In this document: one piece after another, positions 34,945 through 44,118 of the stretch
Position numbering within the stretch: position 1 is the stretch's first letter
How the letters are laid out: each line of letters begins with the position of its first letter
Assembly (NCBI GenBank): GCA_942493135.1
Contig: OW818684.1
Location: forward strand, 2,294,001-2,358,000
Source of the DNA: Planctellipticum sp942493135
Lineage (GTDB): Bacteria > Planctomycetota > Planctomycetia > Planctomycetales > Planctomycetaceae
DNA: 64,000 nt
Direction of reading: 5' to 3'
Program-made: the position numbers and the translations under genes
The notes under the pieces: generated by a model
The model's input: the letters and a program-made list of their open reading frames with translations, nothing else
What the model was told of the DNA's origin: nothing
Database searches by the model: none

Positions 34945-37932
34945 TCAATCGACGTAGAGCATCTCGTTCAAACCGAACAGCGCCTGGCAGAAATCGGCGA
35001 GCGCCCGCCGACGGATCTCATCCGCCGGAGCCTTCGTGTCACGCTTCGCGCGGTCGCGTTTCTGCTCGTCAAGAAACTGCAGAGCCGTTTTTAGTTCCGT
35101 CTCACGCGGCTCCCGGCCCAGGGCCAGCCGGTAGCCTCGTTCAATCCACGGCACCGGCTCGTCGCCCGACTCCCGCAGCAGCCGGTCGGCGAAGTCGAGT
35201 GACACCGTCCGCACGAACGGGTCGTTGAGCAAAGCCAGTGCTTGCGGCGCAACGGTCGTGTTGTCACGCCGGCCGCAGCTCTGCTGCGCATCCGGCTTGT
35301 CGAACGCCTGCAACAGCGGATAGGGCACGACTCGTTTGTGGAACAGATAGATCGACCGCCGGCGGACGGCAGGGCCATCCTGGATGTCCCCCGGATACGG
35401 ATCCTTCAGATTGCGGGCCAGCATGGCTTCCTTGGCGATCGGCGGACGGACGGCGGGGCCGTAAGTGGCCGTGTTGAGCGTGCCGCTGACCGCCAGGAGC
35501 GAATCTCGCAGGATCTCCGCTTCCAGCCGCTGCATCGGCATTCTCCCAAGGAGGCGATTATCGGGATCGGCGGCGGGCAGCGGGGAGGGGGTCTCACTGG
35601 ACTGCTGAAACACGGCGCTCGTCAGAATCATCCGCTGCAGACGTTTGATGCGCCAGCCGTTCTGAACCAGATCGCGAGCCAGCCATTCCAGCAGTTCCGG
35701 ATGCGTGGGTGGTTCGGACCGTACGCCGAAGTCCCCCACCGTGCGGACGAGTCCCTGTCCGAAGTGATGTTGCCAGAGCCGGTTGACGATCACCCGCGCC
35801 AGCAGTGCGCCGGCTCCGCCGTCCACGTCGGTGATCCACTCCGCCATTGCGCGGCGCTGGTAAGTCGTGTCTTTCGCAGTCCCCGCATCGCGCGCCTGTC
35901 GCAAGTATTCATCCGGTGACCGGTCCCGGGTCAGGACGGAAACGAACCCGAGCTGCACCGGCAGATTGCGATCGTAGTAGTCGCCCCGCCGGAACAGCCA
36001 GCTCGGCCGGGGCTCCGATCCGAAGTCGCGCCAGCCGAGCGTCTTCTCCTGGGTCGCTCCCAGAGGGATTTCCGCCCGCTCGCCGCTGTGCAGCGCGCTC
36101 AGCAATCGATAATAGTCCCGGCTGGGGATCGCATCGTATTTGTGATCGTGGCAACGGGTGCAGCCGAGCGTCAATCCGAGCATCCCGGGTCCGATCGTCG
36201 AGACCATGTCGTCCAATTCGTTGTACCGGTTGCGCAGTCGCTCGTCTTCCATCAGTCGGTCGGGCAGCGCCGCGAACGGACCGGCGGTGAGAAACCCGGT
36301 CGCCGCGACGGCTTCGGAGTTCTGAGGCTCGTACTCGTCGCCGGCCAGTTGCCAGCGGACGAATTGATCGAACGGCCGATCCTCGTTGAACGACCGGATC
36401 ACGAAATCCCGATAGTGATACGCTGTGGGACGATCACGGTCGCTCTCCTGGCCGTCGCTGTCTGCATAGCGGGCCACGTCGAGCCAGTGTCGCCCCCAGC
36501 GTTCGCCGTAGTGCGGACTCTGGAGCAGCCGGTCGACGAGTGCCGTCAATGCTGCCTGGGGATCCTGTTTGTGGGCCGCAGTGAACTCGTCGACCTCATC
36601 GGGCGTTGGTGGCAGGCCGATGACGTCGAAGTTCACTCGCCGAATCAACTGTCGAGCGCCGGCCGGTGATTGAGGCGCGATGCCCGCCTCTTCCAGTCGA
36701 GCGCGGATGAAGCGATCAATCGGCGTCTGCCCCCAACTGGCGTCCTTAACTGCCGGAAGCTCGATGGCCTGCAGCGGCTGGAACGCCCAGTGCAACCGGG
36801 CCCGTTCGGTCCGCGGATCGAGCACGTCTGCGCCGGCAGGCCAGTTCGCCCCCTGATCGATCCACGCCCTGAGAATCCCGACCTGCTCCTTCGTCAGCCG
36901 ATCCTTCTCGGGGGGCATGATGGAGTCTTTCTCCAGCCCGACGACCAGGTGAATTAACCGGCTCTGTGCGCTGTTGCCCCGCTCGAGCACCGGACCGTGT
37001 TCGCCGCCTTCAAACGCGCGGGCGCGGATTCCCAAGTTGAGCGATCCCTCTTCGTTGCCGGCCGAGTGGCACTCGAAGCAGGATTTTCTCAGTATCGGCT
37101 GCACGTCGGCGACAAAGTCCACCGTCCGTGTGACGGCTGGCGGCAGCAGCGCGGCGTAGTTGACCGCCGGCGGCGCTCCCGCGGCAAAGTTCTGGGCGAT
37201 CTCATCGTCCGACAGCGCCCGTCCGTAGATCGCCACCAAGTGCAGCTCTCCCAGCCAGGGACGATCCCCGGTCGCTTCGTTCGCCAGGACCAGCCGGAAG
37301 TCGTCGCTCCAACTTGCGAGGTCACCAGCGATTTTCTGCGCGACCTGCCGCTGGCCGTTGACTGCGATCGTCGACTCGCCCTGTGCGTTCCGTGCATAGA
37401 CGACGTGAGTCAGCTCGCCGGGCGAATTCTGGTCGGGCGTGGTCACCGACGGCATCCCGTTCGTCGAGGTGGAAGAAGTCCGCAGTCGGACTTCATATTT
37501 CTTCCCATCCTGACCCAGCGTGAAATTCCGCAGCGACGGATTCCCCGACAGTGACACGATCCGGGCCGGACCGGTCTGACGGTCGTTTTGCGGCTTGAGC
37601 CACACCTCTACCGTCACCTCACCCGACTTCTTGAGAGCCTCGCTGAGCCGCGTCGCGGGCTGCGGAGAACTGATCGTCGTCGACGCGGTGACGACGAGGA
37701 CGCCGTTGCGCCATTGTGCAACCCCGGGCTGGGCGATCTGCAGATCAAGCGGCGGTTGTACGCCGGCCGTGTCATGCACCTCAGCCCCCGACTTCTCGGA
37801 GAAGTCGTACTGGACCAGCAGGTCCTGCGTCACGCGCTCGGCGGCCAGCGCGAAGCTGGATCCGGCAATCAGGGCCAGCACGGCCACGGCCACGGCCAGT
37901 CGCGAACAGTAAGTCAAATTAAAGTTCAACAT
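34945..37932 (-). CDS. PSCyt1-LamG-DUF1549-DUF1553 exported protein
   Basis: The protein has 995 residues and starts at ATG 37932. A signal peptide (VAVAVLALIAGSSFALAAE) is followed by a concanavalin/LamG-like domain near residues 45-250. Next comes a cytochrome-like PSCyt1 region with CFECHSAGNEEGSLNLG (a CxxCH site), then DUF1549/PSCyt2 with PIDRFIRARLEEAGIAPQSP and HYGERWGRHWLDVARYADSD, and DUF1553/PSD1 with VRTVGDFGVRSEPPTHPELL and PQALALLNDPFVRTVSLDFA. The heme site suggests electron transfer or a heme-dependent oxidative reaction outside the cytoplasmic membrane. It is likely co-transcribed with the DUF1501 gene. Confidence 0.95.
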   Translation of the reverse strand: MLNFNLTYCSRLAVAVAVLALIAGSSFALAAERVTQDLLVQYDFSEKSGAEVHDTAGVQPPLDLQIAQPGVAQWRNGVLVVTASTTISSPQPATRLSEALKKSGEVTVEVWLKPQNDRQTGPARIVSLSGNPSLRNFTLGQDGKKYEVRLRTSSTSTNGMPSVTTPDQNSPGELTHVVYARNAQGESTIAVNGQRQVAQKIAGDLASWSDDFRLVLANEATGDRPWLGELHLVAIYGRALSDDEIAQNFAAGAPPAVNYAALLPPAVTRTVDFVADVQPILRKSCFECHSAGNEEGSLNLGIRARAFEGGEHGPVLERGNSAQSRLIHLVVGLEKDSIMPPEKDRLTKEQVGILRAWIDQGANWPAGADVLDPRTERARLHWAFQPLQAIELPAVKDASWGQTPIDRFIRARLEEAGIAPQSPAGARQLIRRVNFDVIGLPPTPDEVDEFTAAHKQDPQAALTALVDRLLQSPHYGERWGRHWLDVARYADSDGQESDRDRPTAYHYRDFVIRSFNEDRPFDQFVRWQLAGDEYEPQNSEAVAATGFLTAGPFAALPDRLMEDERLRNRYNELDDMVSTIGPGMLGLTLGCTRCHDHKYDAIPSRDYYRLLSALHSGERAEIPLGATQEKTLGWRDFGSEPRPSWLFRRGDYYDRNLPVQLGFVSVLTRDRSPDEYLRQARDAGTAKDTTYQRRAMAEWITDVDGGAGALLARVIVNRLWQHHFGQGLVRTVGDFGVRSEPPTHPELLEWLARDLVQNGWRIKRLQRMILTSAVFQQSSETPSPLPAADPDNRLLGRMPMQRLEAEILRDSLLAVSGTLNTATYGPAVRPPIAKEAMLARNLKDPYPGDIQDGPAVRRRSIYLFHKRVVPYPLLQAFDKPDAQQSCGRRDNTTVAPQALALLNDPFVRTVSLDFADRLLRESGDEPVPWIERGYRLALGREPRETELKTALQFLDEQKRDRAKRDTKAPADEIRRRALADFCQALFGLNEMLYVD

Positions 37933-38015
37933 CCGTCAAAGTCCTCGACAGCCAGCCGCAGAGCGATTTTCAGTCTACGCGAGCAGATCGTACACCGCAT
38001 GCCCATGCTCGCTCG

Positions 38016-38771
38016 TCAGCCGTTTGTCGTCGATCTGCGGCCGGTGCGGCGTGGTGGACCGTCGTTCGCAGAAACCAGCACCCTTCGAGCCGCGTTGAGG
38101 TGCTGCAGCATCCAGCGTGCTGCGGCGCGGCCGTCGCCCGTCGCCAGGCAGTCGACGATCTGCCGGTGCTCGCGGAAACTCTCCGTCAGCCGTTCCGGCA
38201 GATGGCGGCTGATCCGCAGAATCATGCCGTGAATCCGATTCTGCATCTGCTGCAGCACGCGCTCGGCCTCGGCATTTGCCGAAAACCGTGCCAGCAGCAG
38301 GTGAAACTGGCAGTCCAACGTGATGAACCGCGGCACGTCGCCTGCCGCCAGACACCGTTCGTATTCCGTCAGGTTTTCATACAGTTCGGCGATCTGCTCC
38401 GGCGTCGCCCGCTCGGCGACTTTCCGGACGATGAACGGCTCCAGCGCTTCCCGCAGCTCGATGTGATTGGCGACCTCTTCGTTGGTCAGCTCGCGAACGA
38501 CGATCCCGCGTTGGGGACCGATGGAGACAATTCCCTCCAGCGCCAGCCGCTCGACGGCCGACCGGACAGGCGTATTGCTCATGCCGAGCTGCCTGGCCAG
38601 CATCCGCTCGGACAGGAACGGCGTCTGCGCGAATTCTCCCCGCAGGATAAGCCGTTTGAGCTCGTCATACGCCCGCTCGCGGAGCAGTCCGCCGCCGGCC
38701 TCCACCGTCTCCGTCACTGGCATGCTCGTCCCCAACCAGTCCGCCGCCTCAACTGAGATATCAGTTGCCAT
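38016..38771 (-). CDS. GntR/FadR-family transcriptional regulator
   Basis: The protein has 251 residues if ATG 38771 is used. ATG 38723 (MPVTETVEAGGGLLRERAYD) would give 235 and fits the family start better. The winged-helix domain shows AYDELKRLILRGEFAQTPFL, SERMLARQLGMSNTPVRSAV and RLALEGIVSIGPQRGIVVRE. The C-terminal FadR-type (FCD) helical ligand domain follows with HIELREALEPFIVRKVAERA and FHLLLARFSANAEAERVLQQ. It lies 83 bp upstream of the DUF1549/DUF1553 gene on the same strand and may control that operon. The effector is unknown. Confidence 0.93.
   Translation of the reverse strand: MATDISVEAADWLGTSMPVTETVEAGGGLLRERAYDELKRLILRGEFAQTPFLSERMLARQLGMSNTPVRSAVERLALEGIVSIGPQRGIVVRELTNEEVANHIELREALEPFIVRKVAERATPEQIAELYENLTEYERCLAAGDVPRFITLDCQFHLLLARFSANAEAERVLQQMQNRIHGMILRISRHLPERLTESFREHRQIVDCLATGDGRAAARWMLQHLNAARRVLVSANDGPPRRTGRRSTTNG
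38750..38767. promoter_or_regulatory. Palindrome at the start of the GntR gene, candidate operator
   Basis: CAACTGA (38750-38756) and TCAGTTG (38761-38767) are perfect inverted repeats around GATA. If translation starts at ATG 38723, the site lies 27 bp upstream, a common place for an autoregulatory operator. If ATG 38771 is used, it is inside the gene. No second copy was seen near the neighbouring operon. Confidence 0.4.
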
Positions 38772-39011
38772 GCTACAGTCGGCGCGGGGCGGGAGTCAAG
38801 CTGACGATTTTGCAAGGCCGGTTCTACCGGCCAACCGCACGTGGGAGATACGGTCCTTCTTGTTGATTGTGAAGGTCGCAAGTCAATCGGTCGGCGAAAC
38901 CGGCCCTACTAGTCCGTCTATCGCTAATCGTCCGGTTGTTGTAAAAGGCGACGGAAGTGGCCGCAAGGTCGATTCGTCAGAGGGGGTGTCTCGGTGGCAG
39001 GGAGGCCGTCG

Positions 39012-39254
39012 ATGAGCGCAAAGGTCGAAGTGCATTTGACCGCTGTGATGCGGGCGGAGCTGGAAGCCGTGTGCCGCAGTCAGTCGGTGGGAGCTGCCGT
39101 GGCGCGACGGGCGCGGATTCTGCTTCTGGCGGACGAAGATCATCTCGACGGTCAACGGCCCGACACGTACATCTGCGAGGTCGTCGGACGGTCCGAACGT
39201 CAGATTCGCCGCGTCCGACAGAAGTTTGCGGAGGACGGGCTCGCTGCGCGTTGA
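39012..39254 (+). pseudogene. IS630 orfA, copy 2, truncated by one-base deletion
   Basis: ATG 39012 has GGGAGG upstream, as in copy 1. The helix-turn-helix part is intact up to QKFAEDGLA. A missing G near 39246 then shifts the frame to a stop at 39252-39254. The rest of the orfA sequence (MRKLRASPAAPPKLDGQ to CRETVRQCLKK) continues in a different frame through 39446. The product is therefore only 80 residues and should not support transposition alone. Confidence 0.85.
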
Positions 39255-39438
39255 TGCGGAAGCTGCGTGCGAGCCCCGCCGCGCCGCCGAAGCTTGATGG
39301 GCAGGCGGAAGCCCGCCTGGTGACTCTGTGCTGTTCGACGCCGCCGGAGGGTCACCAGCGGTGGACGCTGCAGTTGCTGGTGGATGAGTTGTGCCGGTTG
39401 CAGGTCGTGACGAGCGTCTGTCGCGAGACCGTCCGGCA

Positions 39439-40149
39439 ATGTCTCAAAAAAACCGGCTGCAGCCCTGGCGCACGCGGCGGTTCTGCATCCCGGAAAGAGA
39501 TCGGGCGCGATTCGTCGCTCACATGGAGAAGATCCTCGACGTCTACTGCGAAACGTACGATGAGCAGCACCCGCTGATCTGCATGGACGAAGCCGCCAAG
39601 CAGGTCGTGAGCGATGTCGAACCGGCGTTGCCGATGGCGCCCGGACAGGCGCGTCGGGAAGACCACCACTATCAGCGGGAAGGCGTGCAGGCGATTTTTC
39701 TGTTCTTCGATCCGCTCCGGGGCTGGCGTCGCGTCAGTCACCGCGACAGCCGCACGCGGAGGGACTGGGCGGAGGAAGTCCAGCAGCTTCTGGACGTGGA
39801 CTATCCGCAGGCGAAAACCGTGACGCTGGTCTGCGACAATCTCAATACGCACGACATCGGCAGCCTCTATGCCCGGTTCGGCGTTACGACCGCCGGGCGA
39901 CTGCGGAATCGCTTGCGGATCGAGCACACTCCCCGCAACGGCAGTTGGCTGAACATGGCGGAAATCGAACTGAGCGTCCTGACGCGACAGTGTCTTGGCC
40001 GCCGCTTCGACAGTATCACGGAGATGGGGCGGGCCATGACGGCCTGGCAGGAGCGCCGCAACGCCCAGGGTTGTGGCGCTCACTGGCGATTCACCACAAC
40101 TGACGCAAGAATCAAGCTTCGCTCGCTGTACCCGCAACCGGACGAATAG
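39439..40149 (+). CDS. IS630 orfB, catalytic transposase domain, copy 2
   Basis: The open frame runs from ATG 39439 (MSQKNRLQPWRTRRFCIPER) for 236 residues; the frame is also open further upstream. The DDE residues in CMDEAAKQ, LVCDNLNTH and NGSWLNMAEIE are intact. The seven-A run at 39446-39452 places this frame at -1 relative to the orfA-derived reading LKK, which would suit programmed -1 slippage. The upstream deletion means ribosomes starting at ATG 39012 would not reach it in that frame. Confidence 0.8.
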   Translation: MSQKNRLQPWRTRRFCIPERDRARFVAHMEKILDVYCETYDEQHPLICMDEAAKQVVSDVEPALPMAPGQARREDHHYQREGVQAIFLFFDPLRGWRRVSHRDSRTRRDWAEEVQQLLDVDYPQAKTVTLVCDNLNTHDIGSLYARFGVTTAGRLRNRLRIEHTPRNGSWLNMAEIELSVLTRQCLGRRFDSITEMGRAMTAWQERRNAQGCGAHWRFTTTDARIKLRSLYPQPDE

Positions 40150-40222
40150 CGATAGACGGACTACTACATAGTCTGGCATCCGGCCGCTCCATCTGGGACA
40201 ATCCTCCTCCGGAGGATCGGCA

Positions 40223-41701
40223 ATGCTTCGGCTGAATGGCTCGGCGAAACGTCTCTGCACCGGCATCACCCGCCGCGATCTGCTGCACATCGGCGGGGTC
40301 GGCGCACTCGGACTCGGTCTTGACGGCGCCCTGCGGGCCGAAGTCGCCGGCAGCCGACCGCAAGCCAAAGCCTGCATCTTCGTCTTTCTCTTCGGCTCGC
40401 CCCCCCAGCACGAAACCTTCGATCCCAAGCCCTTCGCTCCGTCGGAAATCCAGGGCGAAATGGGGGCGATCGACACTGCCGTCCCGGGTCTGCAGATCGG
40501 CGAGGGCCTGCCGCAGATCGCCCGCATCGCCGACCGACTGACGGTCGTCCGCTCGATGACCCACGACTATCCGATTCACTGCTGCGCCTACGTGATGACG
40601 GGGATGCCGACTTACAGCATTCCGCTGGAAACCAATCCTCGCGCCCCCGAACACTGGCCCTTCATGGGCTCCATCGTCGATTACCTGGAAACCCGTCGGT
40701 CGGGACCCGCGCCGACGCTTCCCCGAAACATCGGCCTCCCGTGGCGGTTCTGCGCCCGCGGCAGCTCCCCGACGCAGGCCGGGCCGTACTCGGCCTTTCT
40801 GGGGGACGGTTTCGACCCGTTCTGGACCGACTTCACCGGCCAGGGGACCGTCGTCGTCCCCGCGCTCAACGCCGACAGCCAGACCGAACAGGTTCGTGAC
40901 CCGCATGCCGGGATCACGTCGACCGACCGCTTCCAGCTCGCCCCCGGCTGCCAGTTGCCGGCGGAACTCTCCACCAGCCGTTTCGATGCCCGCGTCCATC
41001 TGCTGCAGCAGTTCGACGCGGCTCGTCCGCAGCTCGATCGGGCCGCGGCGGTGACGGGCTACGACATGCACCGCGAACGCGCGCTGTCACTGATCGGTTC
41101 GCATCGCATCCGCACGGCTCTCGATGTCGACCGCGAATCGCCCGCCCTGCGCGAACGCTACGGCATGACGCTGTTCGGCCAGTCGTGTCTCGCCGCCCGC
41201 CGGCTGGTTGAAGCGGGCGCGAAATTTGTGTCCGTCTTCTGGGACCCGTTCGGTCCGCATGGGGCGTCGGTGTGGGATACTCACTCGAACCATTTCCCCC
41301 GGCTCAAGAATTACCTGCTGCCGGTGTTCGATCAGAGCTATTCGGCCCTGATCGGCGACCTCGATGACCGCGGGATGCTCGAAGAGACGCTGGTCCTCTG
41401 CACCAGCGAGCACGGCCGGACGCCCCAGATCGATTCGAAGCCCAAGGGAGGCGCCCGCCATCACTGGTCGCGAGCCTATTCGTCGGTCTTCGCGGGAGGG
41501 GGCATGGCCCGCGGCCGGGTCGTCGGCCAGACCGATGCCATCGCCGGGGACGTGACCGAAACGCCGATCTCCCCCAAGGACATGCAGGCGACTGCGTATC
41601 ACCTGCTGGGATATGCGGAGACGACGACGGTCCCCGACGCGCTGGGTCGACCGCATCCGATCGCGGGGGATGGAAAAGTGCTGCCCGAATTACTGGGCTG
41701 A
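40223..41701 (+). CDS. DUF1501 sulfatase-like protein, Tat-exported (second)
   Basis: The protein has 492 residues. ATG 40223 is preceded by GGAGG at a suitable distance. The leader TGITRRDLLHIGGVGALGLG is of twin-arginine type. Conserved segments include ACIFVFLFGSPPQHETFDPK, LTVVRSMTHDYPIHCCAYVM, QSCLAARRLVEAGAKFVSVF and TLVLCTSEHGRTPQIDSKPK. It differs strongly from the DUF1501 protein at 33,508. No DUF1549/DUF1553 partner is next to it. IS630 copy 2 ends 61 bp before its start codon, so its native promoter may have been displaced. Confidence 0.93.
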   Translation: MLRLNGSAKRLCTGITRRDLLHIGGVGALGLGLDGALRAEVAGSRPQAKACIFVFLFGSPPQHETFDPKPFAPSEIQGEMGAIDTAVPGLQIGEGLPQIARIADRLTVVRSMTHDYPIHCCAYVMTGMPTYSIPLETNPRAPEHWPFMGSIVDYLETRRSGPAPTLPRNIGLPWRFCARGSSPTQAGPYSAFLGDGFDPFWTDFTGQGTVVVPALNADSQTEQVRDPHAGITSTDRFQLAPGCQLPAELSTSRFDARVHLLQQFDAARPQLDRAAAVTGYDMHRERALSLIGSHRIRTALDVDRESPALRERYGMTLFGQSCLAARRLVEAGAKFVSVFWDPFGPHGASVWDTHSNHFPRLKNYLLPVFDQSYSALIGDLDDRGMLEETLVLCTSEHGRTPQIDSKPKGGARHHWSRAYSSVFAGGGMARGRVVGQTDAIAGDVTETPISPKDMQATAYHLLGYAETTTVPDALGRPHPIAGDGKVLPELLG

Positions 41702-41809
41702 TCGCGATGCACCCTCCGTTCTTCCTCGCGGCCTCACCCGCTATACTCTCCCACCGCCGCAGGGCCGTCCTGCGGCAGCCACCATTGTCGGGCCATCCAG
41801 GAGGGAGTC

Positions 41810-42448
41810 GTGATCGACGCGGGTCGAGGTCTCAAGGTCTATTGTGCGGGGCCGCTGTTCAATCAGGCCGAGCGCGACGAGATGACCGCCATCGCTGAGG
41901 GGCTCGTTGCGGCCGGCTACGACGTTTACCTGCCCCATCGCGACGGGATGGAGTTCCGGCTGGTCCTTGATGTCCTCCTTGACCGGGGCTGGGAGCACGC
42001 CGTCGCCGGGCAGTTTCTGCACGAAGCGATCTTCGCCCTCGACGTCCATCAGGTCGTGGTCGACTGCGACGCGCTGGTCTGGAATCTCAACGGCCGGGTT
42101 CCCGACGAGGGGGCCGTTTCCGAATCCGCGATCGCCTGGACGCTGGGCAAGCCGATCGTCGCCTACAAGGACGACGTCCGCTCGCTGATCGCTGGGCGGT
42201 ATAATCCTCTGCTGGTCGGCCTCGTCGATTTCACGACGGTTGATGCGATCGACGACATCCCGGCGGCGCTGGCCCGCGAAATCGCCAGCCAGCCGCCCCC
42301 GGAAATCGATCCAAACCGCCTGCCGCCGCGCCTGCAGCGGGCCGTCGAAGCCGGCGCCGCCCTCTGGGAAACCATGACCAGCAGCGGTGCCTACTGCGAG
42401 AACGACATCCTCGCAGATTGCGTGACGCGGCTGTTTGCGCCAACCTGA
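41810..42448 (+). CDS. Nucleoside 2-deoxyribosyltransferase-like protein
   Basis: The protein has 212 residues. GTG 41810 is chosen because AGGAGGGA lies just before it and the conserved LKVYCAGPLFNQAERDEM follows at residues 8-25. The second motif, DALVWNLNGRVPDEGAVSES followed by AIAWTLGKPIVAYKDD, contains the family's catalytic-site region with the DxGxxxE-type glutamate. Members transfer deoxyribose between bases or hydrolyse nucleoside bonds. The C-terminal 60 residues are longer than in the minimal enzyme. Substrate not predictable. Confidence 0.88.
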   Translation: MIDAGRGLKVYCAGPLFNQAERDEMTAIAEGLVAAGYDVYLPHRDGMEFRLVLDVLLDRGWEHAVAGQFLHEAIFALDVHQVVVDCDALVWNLNGRVPDEGAVSESAIAWTLGKPIVAYKDDVRSLIAGRYNPLLVGLVDFTTVDAIDDIPAALAREIASQPPPEIDPNRLPPRLQRAVEAGAALWETMTSSGAYCENDILADCVTRLFAPT

Positions 42449-42449
42449 A

Positions 42450-42735
42450 GTGCGGGTATCGGGTCTCGGGATTCGGGTATCGCAGACAAGACGCAGAAGT
42501 GAGGAGTGGCGAGTAGTCGGTGGTGAGTGAATGGCGTCCGCGATGCGGACATCGCCGACAGGTGACCTCTTCCTTTCGACATTCCGCCTTCGACATTCGA
42601 CATTTCTGGAAGAGGCGAATAGCGAGAAGGGAATAGCGAATCGCCAGAATCGAGGGCTTGTTCCTGTTCGCGGATCGTCACAACATGGTGAACTCGTTTC
42701 CGGCTCTCAACTCTAAACACTCGACACTCAACTCC
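42450..42735. repeat. Intergenic mosaic of dispersed repeat modules
   Basis: The 291-bp gap before the HD gene contains, in order: CGGGTATCGGGTCTCGGGAT, GTGAGGAGTGGCGAG, the 32-bp GTCGAAGGCGG block (inverted, 42,572-42,605) and two copies of GAATAGCGA. All recur in other patches in different order. No gene is present. Confidence 0.75.
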
Positions 42736-42739
42736 CCCC

Positions 42740-44077
42740 ATGCTCCACCCCTACGCCGAGATCCCCGAACTTTCTGACCTGCAGGTGGGCGGGCCGCTCG
42801 TCCGCATTCCCATGCAGCTCGACGTGCCGTTCACGCCGCGGGTGCGGGCCATCGTCGATACCGTCGAGTTCCAGCGGCTGCGGCATATCACCCAGCTCGG
42901 CCTCGCCGACCGCGTCTATCCCGGCGCCACGCACACGCGGTTCGAGCACGCTCTCGGCGTCTTCCACAACGCGCTGCGGTATCTCTGGCAGCTCGGCAAA
43001 GATCCCCGCTTCAGCCGGGTCGTCGACACCCACCAGGCCGAGGTGTTGATGGTCGCGGCGTTGCTGCACGACCTCGGGCACTGGCCCTTCTGCCATCCCA
43101 TCGAAGACATGGGACTGGCGGAGCTGCCGCCGCACGAGGCCTTCGCCGCCGAGTTTCTCGGCCCCGGCAGCGAGCTGGCCGCCGCCCTGGAACAGCACTG
43201 GAACATCCGCGCGGAAGAAGTCCTCGACGTTCTCACTCCAAAGACCGACAGCCCGGCCCTGCGCCTGATGCGCTCAATTCTTTCCGGGCCGATCGACATC
43301 GACAAAATGGACTACCTCGAACGGGACAGTCTGCACGCGGGAGTCCCCTACGGCCGCAATTTCGACCGCAGCCGGCTGATTCAGTCGCTGCTGGTGAACG
43401 AGGCGGGCGACGGCCTGGCGATCAGCGCCAAGGGAAAGACCGCCGCGGAGCTGATGGTCTTCGCCCGCTACGTGATGTTCAGCGAGGTCTACTGGCACCA
43501 CGCGGTCCGCTCGGCGACCTGCATGTTCGCCCGCAGCTTTTATGAGCTGCATCGCCAGCTCGACCTGCAGTCGCTGTTCCGCCTGACCGAAGACGACGTC
43601 ATCCGCGAACTGCAGCGGCAGGCCGTGGGGACGCAGGTTGCCCCGCTGCTCGACGGTCTGTTCGGCGCAAAACGCCGGCTTCACAAGCGGGTCATCGAGT
43701 TCACCGCCGACCAGTCGCCGGAGCTGTATCGAGCACTCGCGGGCCGCCCGTATGCGGAGACCGTCGAAGTCGGCGGCCGTCTATTGTCGGCCCTCGAACG
43801 CCTGACCGGCCGGACGCTGGCGGCGACCGACGTTCTGATCGACGCGCCGCCGGTCCACAAAGAAGTCGAATTCCGGGTCGAGATCTACGATCCCAAAGCC
43901 CGCGTTTACCGTCCGCTGGGACAGGTCTCACCGGTGGTCGATGCCCTCGCCCGGACGCAGTTCGACGATTTCGTCAAACGGGTCCGCGTCTTCGCCGAGC
44001 CCGACCTCGCCCGCGAGCTCAAAGACCGCTACGACGACTTTGTGAGGGAACTGGAAGCCGCCGCCCGTTCCGGTTGA
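42740..44077 (+). CDS. HD-domain metal-dependent phosphohydrolase (SAMHD1/dGTPase-like)
   Basis: The protein has 445 residues and starts at ATG 42740. The HD domain is complete: HTRFEHALGVFHNALRY near residue 65, VLMVAALLHDLGHWPFCHP near 102 with the HD pair, and the downstream aspartate in GPIDIDKMDYLERDSLHAGV. These supply the four-residue metal centre. The family resembles SAMHD1 and deoxyguanosine triphosphate triphosphohydrolases, but sequence alone does not prove dNTP substrates. The gene stands alone and converges on pdxJ across a bidirectional hairpin. Confidence 0.93.
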   Translation: MLHPYAEIPELSDLQVGGPLVRIPMQLDVPFTPRVRAIVDTVEFQRLRHITQLGLADRVYPGATHTRFEHALGVFHNALRYLWQLGKDPRFSRVVDTHQAEVLMVAALLHDLGHWPFCHPIEDMGLAELPPHEAFAAEFLGPGSELAAALEQHWNIRAEEVLDVLTPKTDSPALRLMRSILSGPIDIDKMDYLERDSLHAGVPYGRNFDRSRLIQSLLVNEAGDGLAISAKGKTAAELMVFARYVMFSEVYWHHAVRSATCMFARSFYELHRQLDLQSLFRLTEDDVIRELQRQAVGTQVAPLLDGLFGAKRRLHKRVIEFTADQSPELYRALAGRPYAETVEVGGRLLSALERLTGRTLAATDVLIDAPPVHKEVEFRVEIYDPKARVYRPLGQVSPVVDALARTQFDDFVKRVRVFAEPDLARELKDRYDDFVRELEAAARSG

Positions 44078-44088
44078 GCCTCCAGGTG

Positions 44089-44110
44089 GCACAGACATTC
44101 CTGTCTGTGC
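44089..44110. terminator. Bidirectional terminator between HD gene and pdxJ
   Basis: GCACAGACA (44089-44097) and TGTCTGTGC (44102-44110) form a perfect 9-bp stem with a TTCC loop. It lies in the 41-bp gap between two convergent genes, the expected place for a shared terminator. Confidence 0.65.
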
Positions 44111-44118
44111 TGTTCGCC

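Larger units (their letters stand above)
38910..40163 (+). mobile_element. IS630-family insertion sequence, copy 2
   Basis: The element is 1,250 bp (38912-40161) with TA at 38910-38911 and 40162-40163. The inverted repeats match those of copy 1. It is the reverse complement of copy 1 in the window. It has lost one G near 39246 and has seven rather than six A residues at 39446-39452, so the total length is unchanged. It lies between the GntR regulator gene and a DUF1501 gene whose ATG is 61 bp from the element. Confidence 0.95.
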
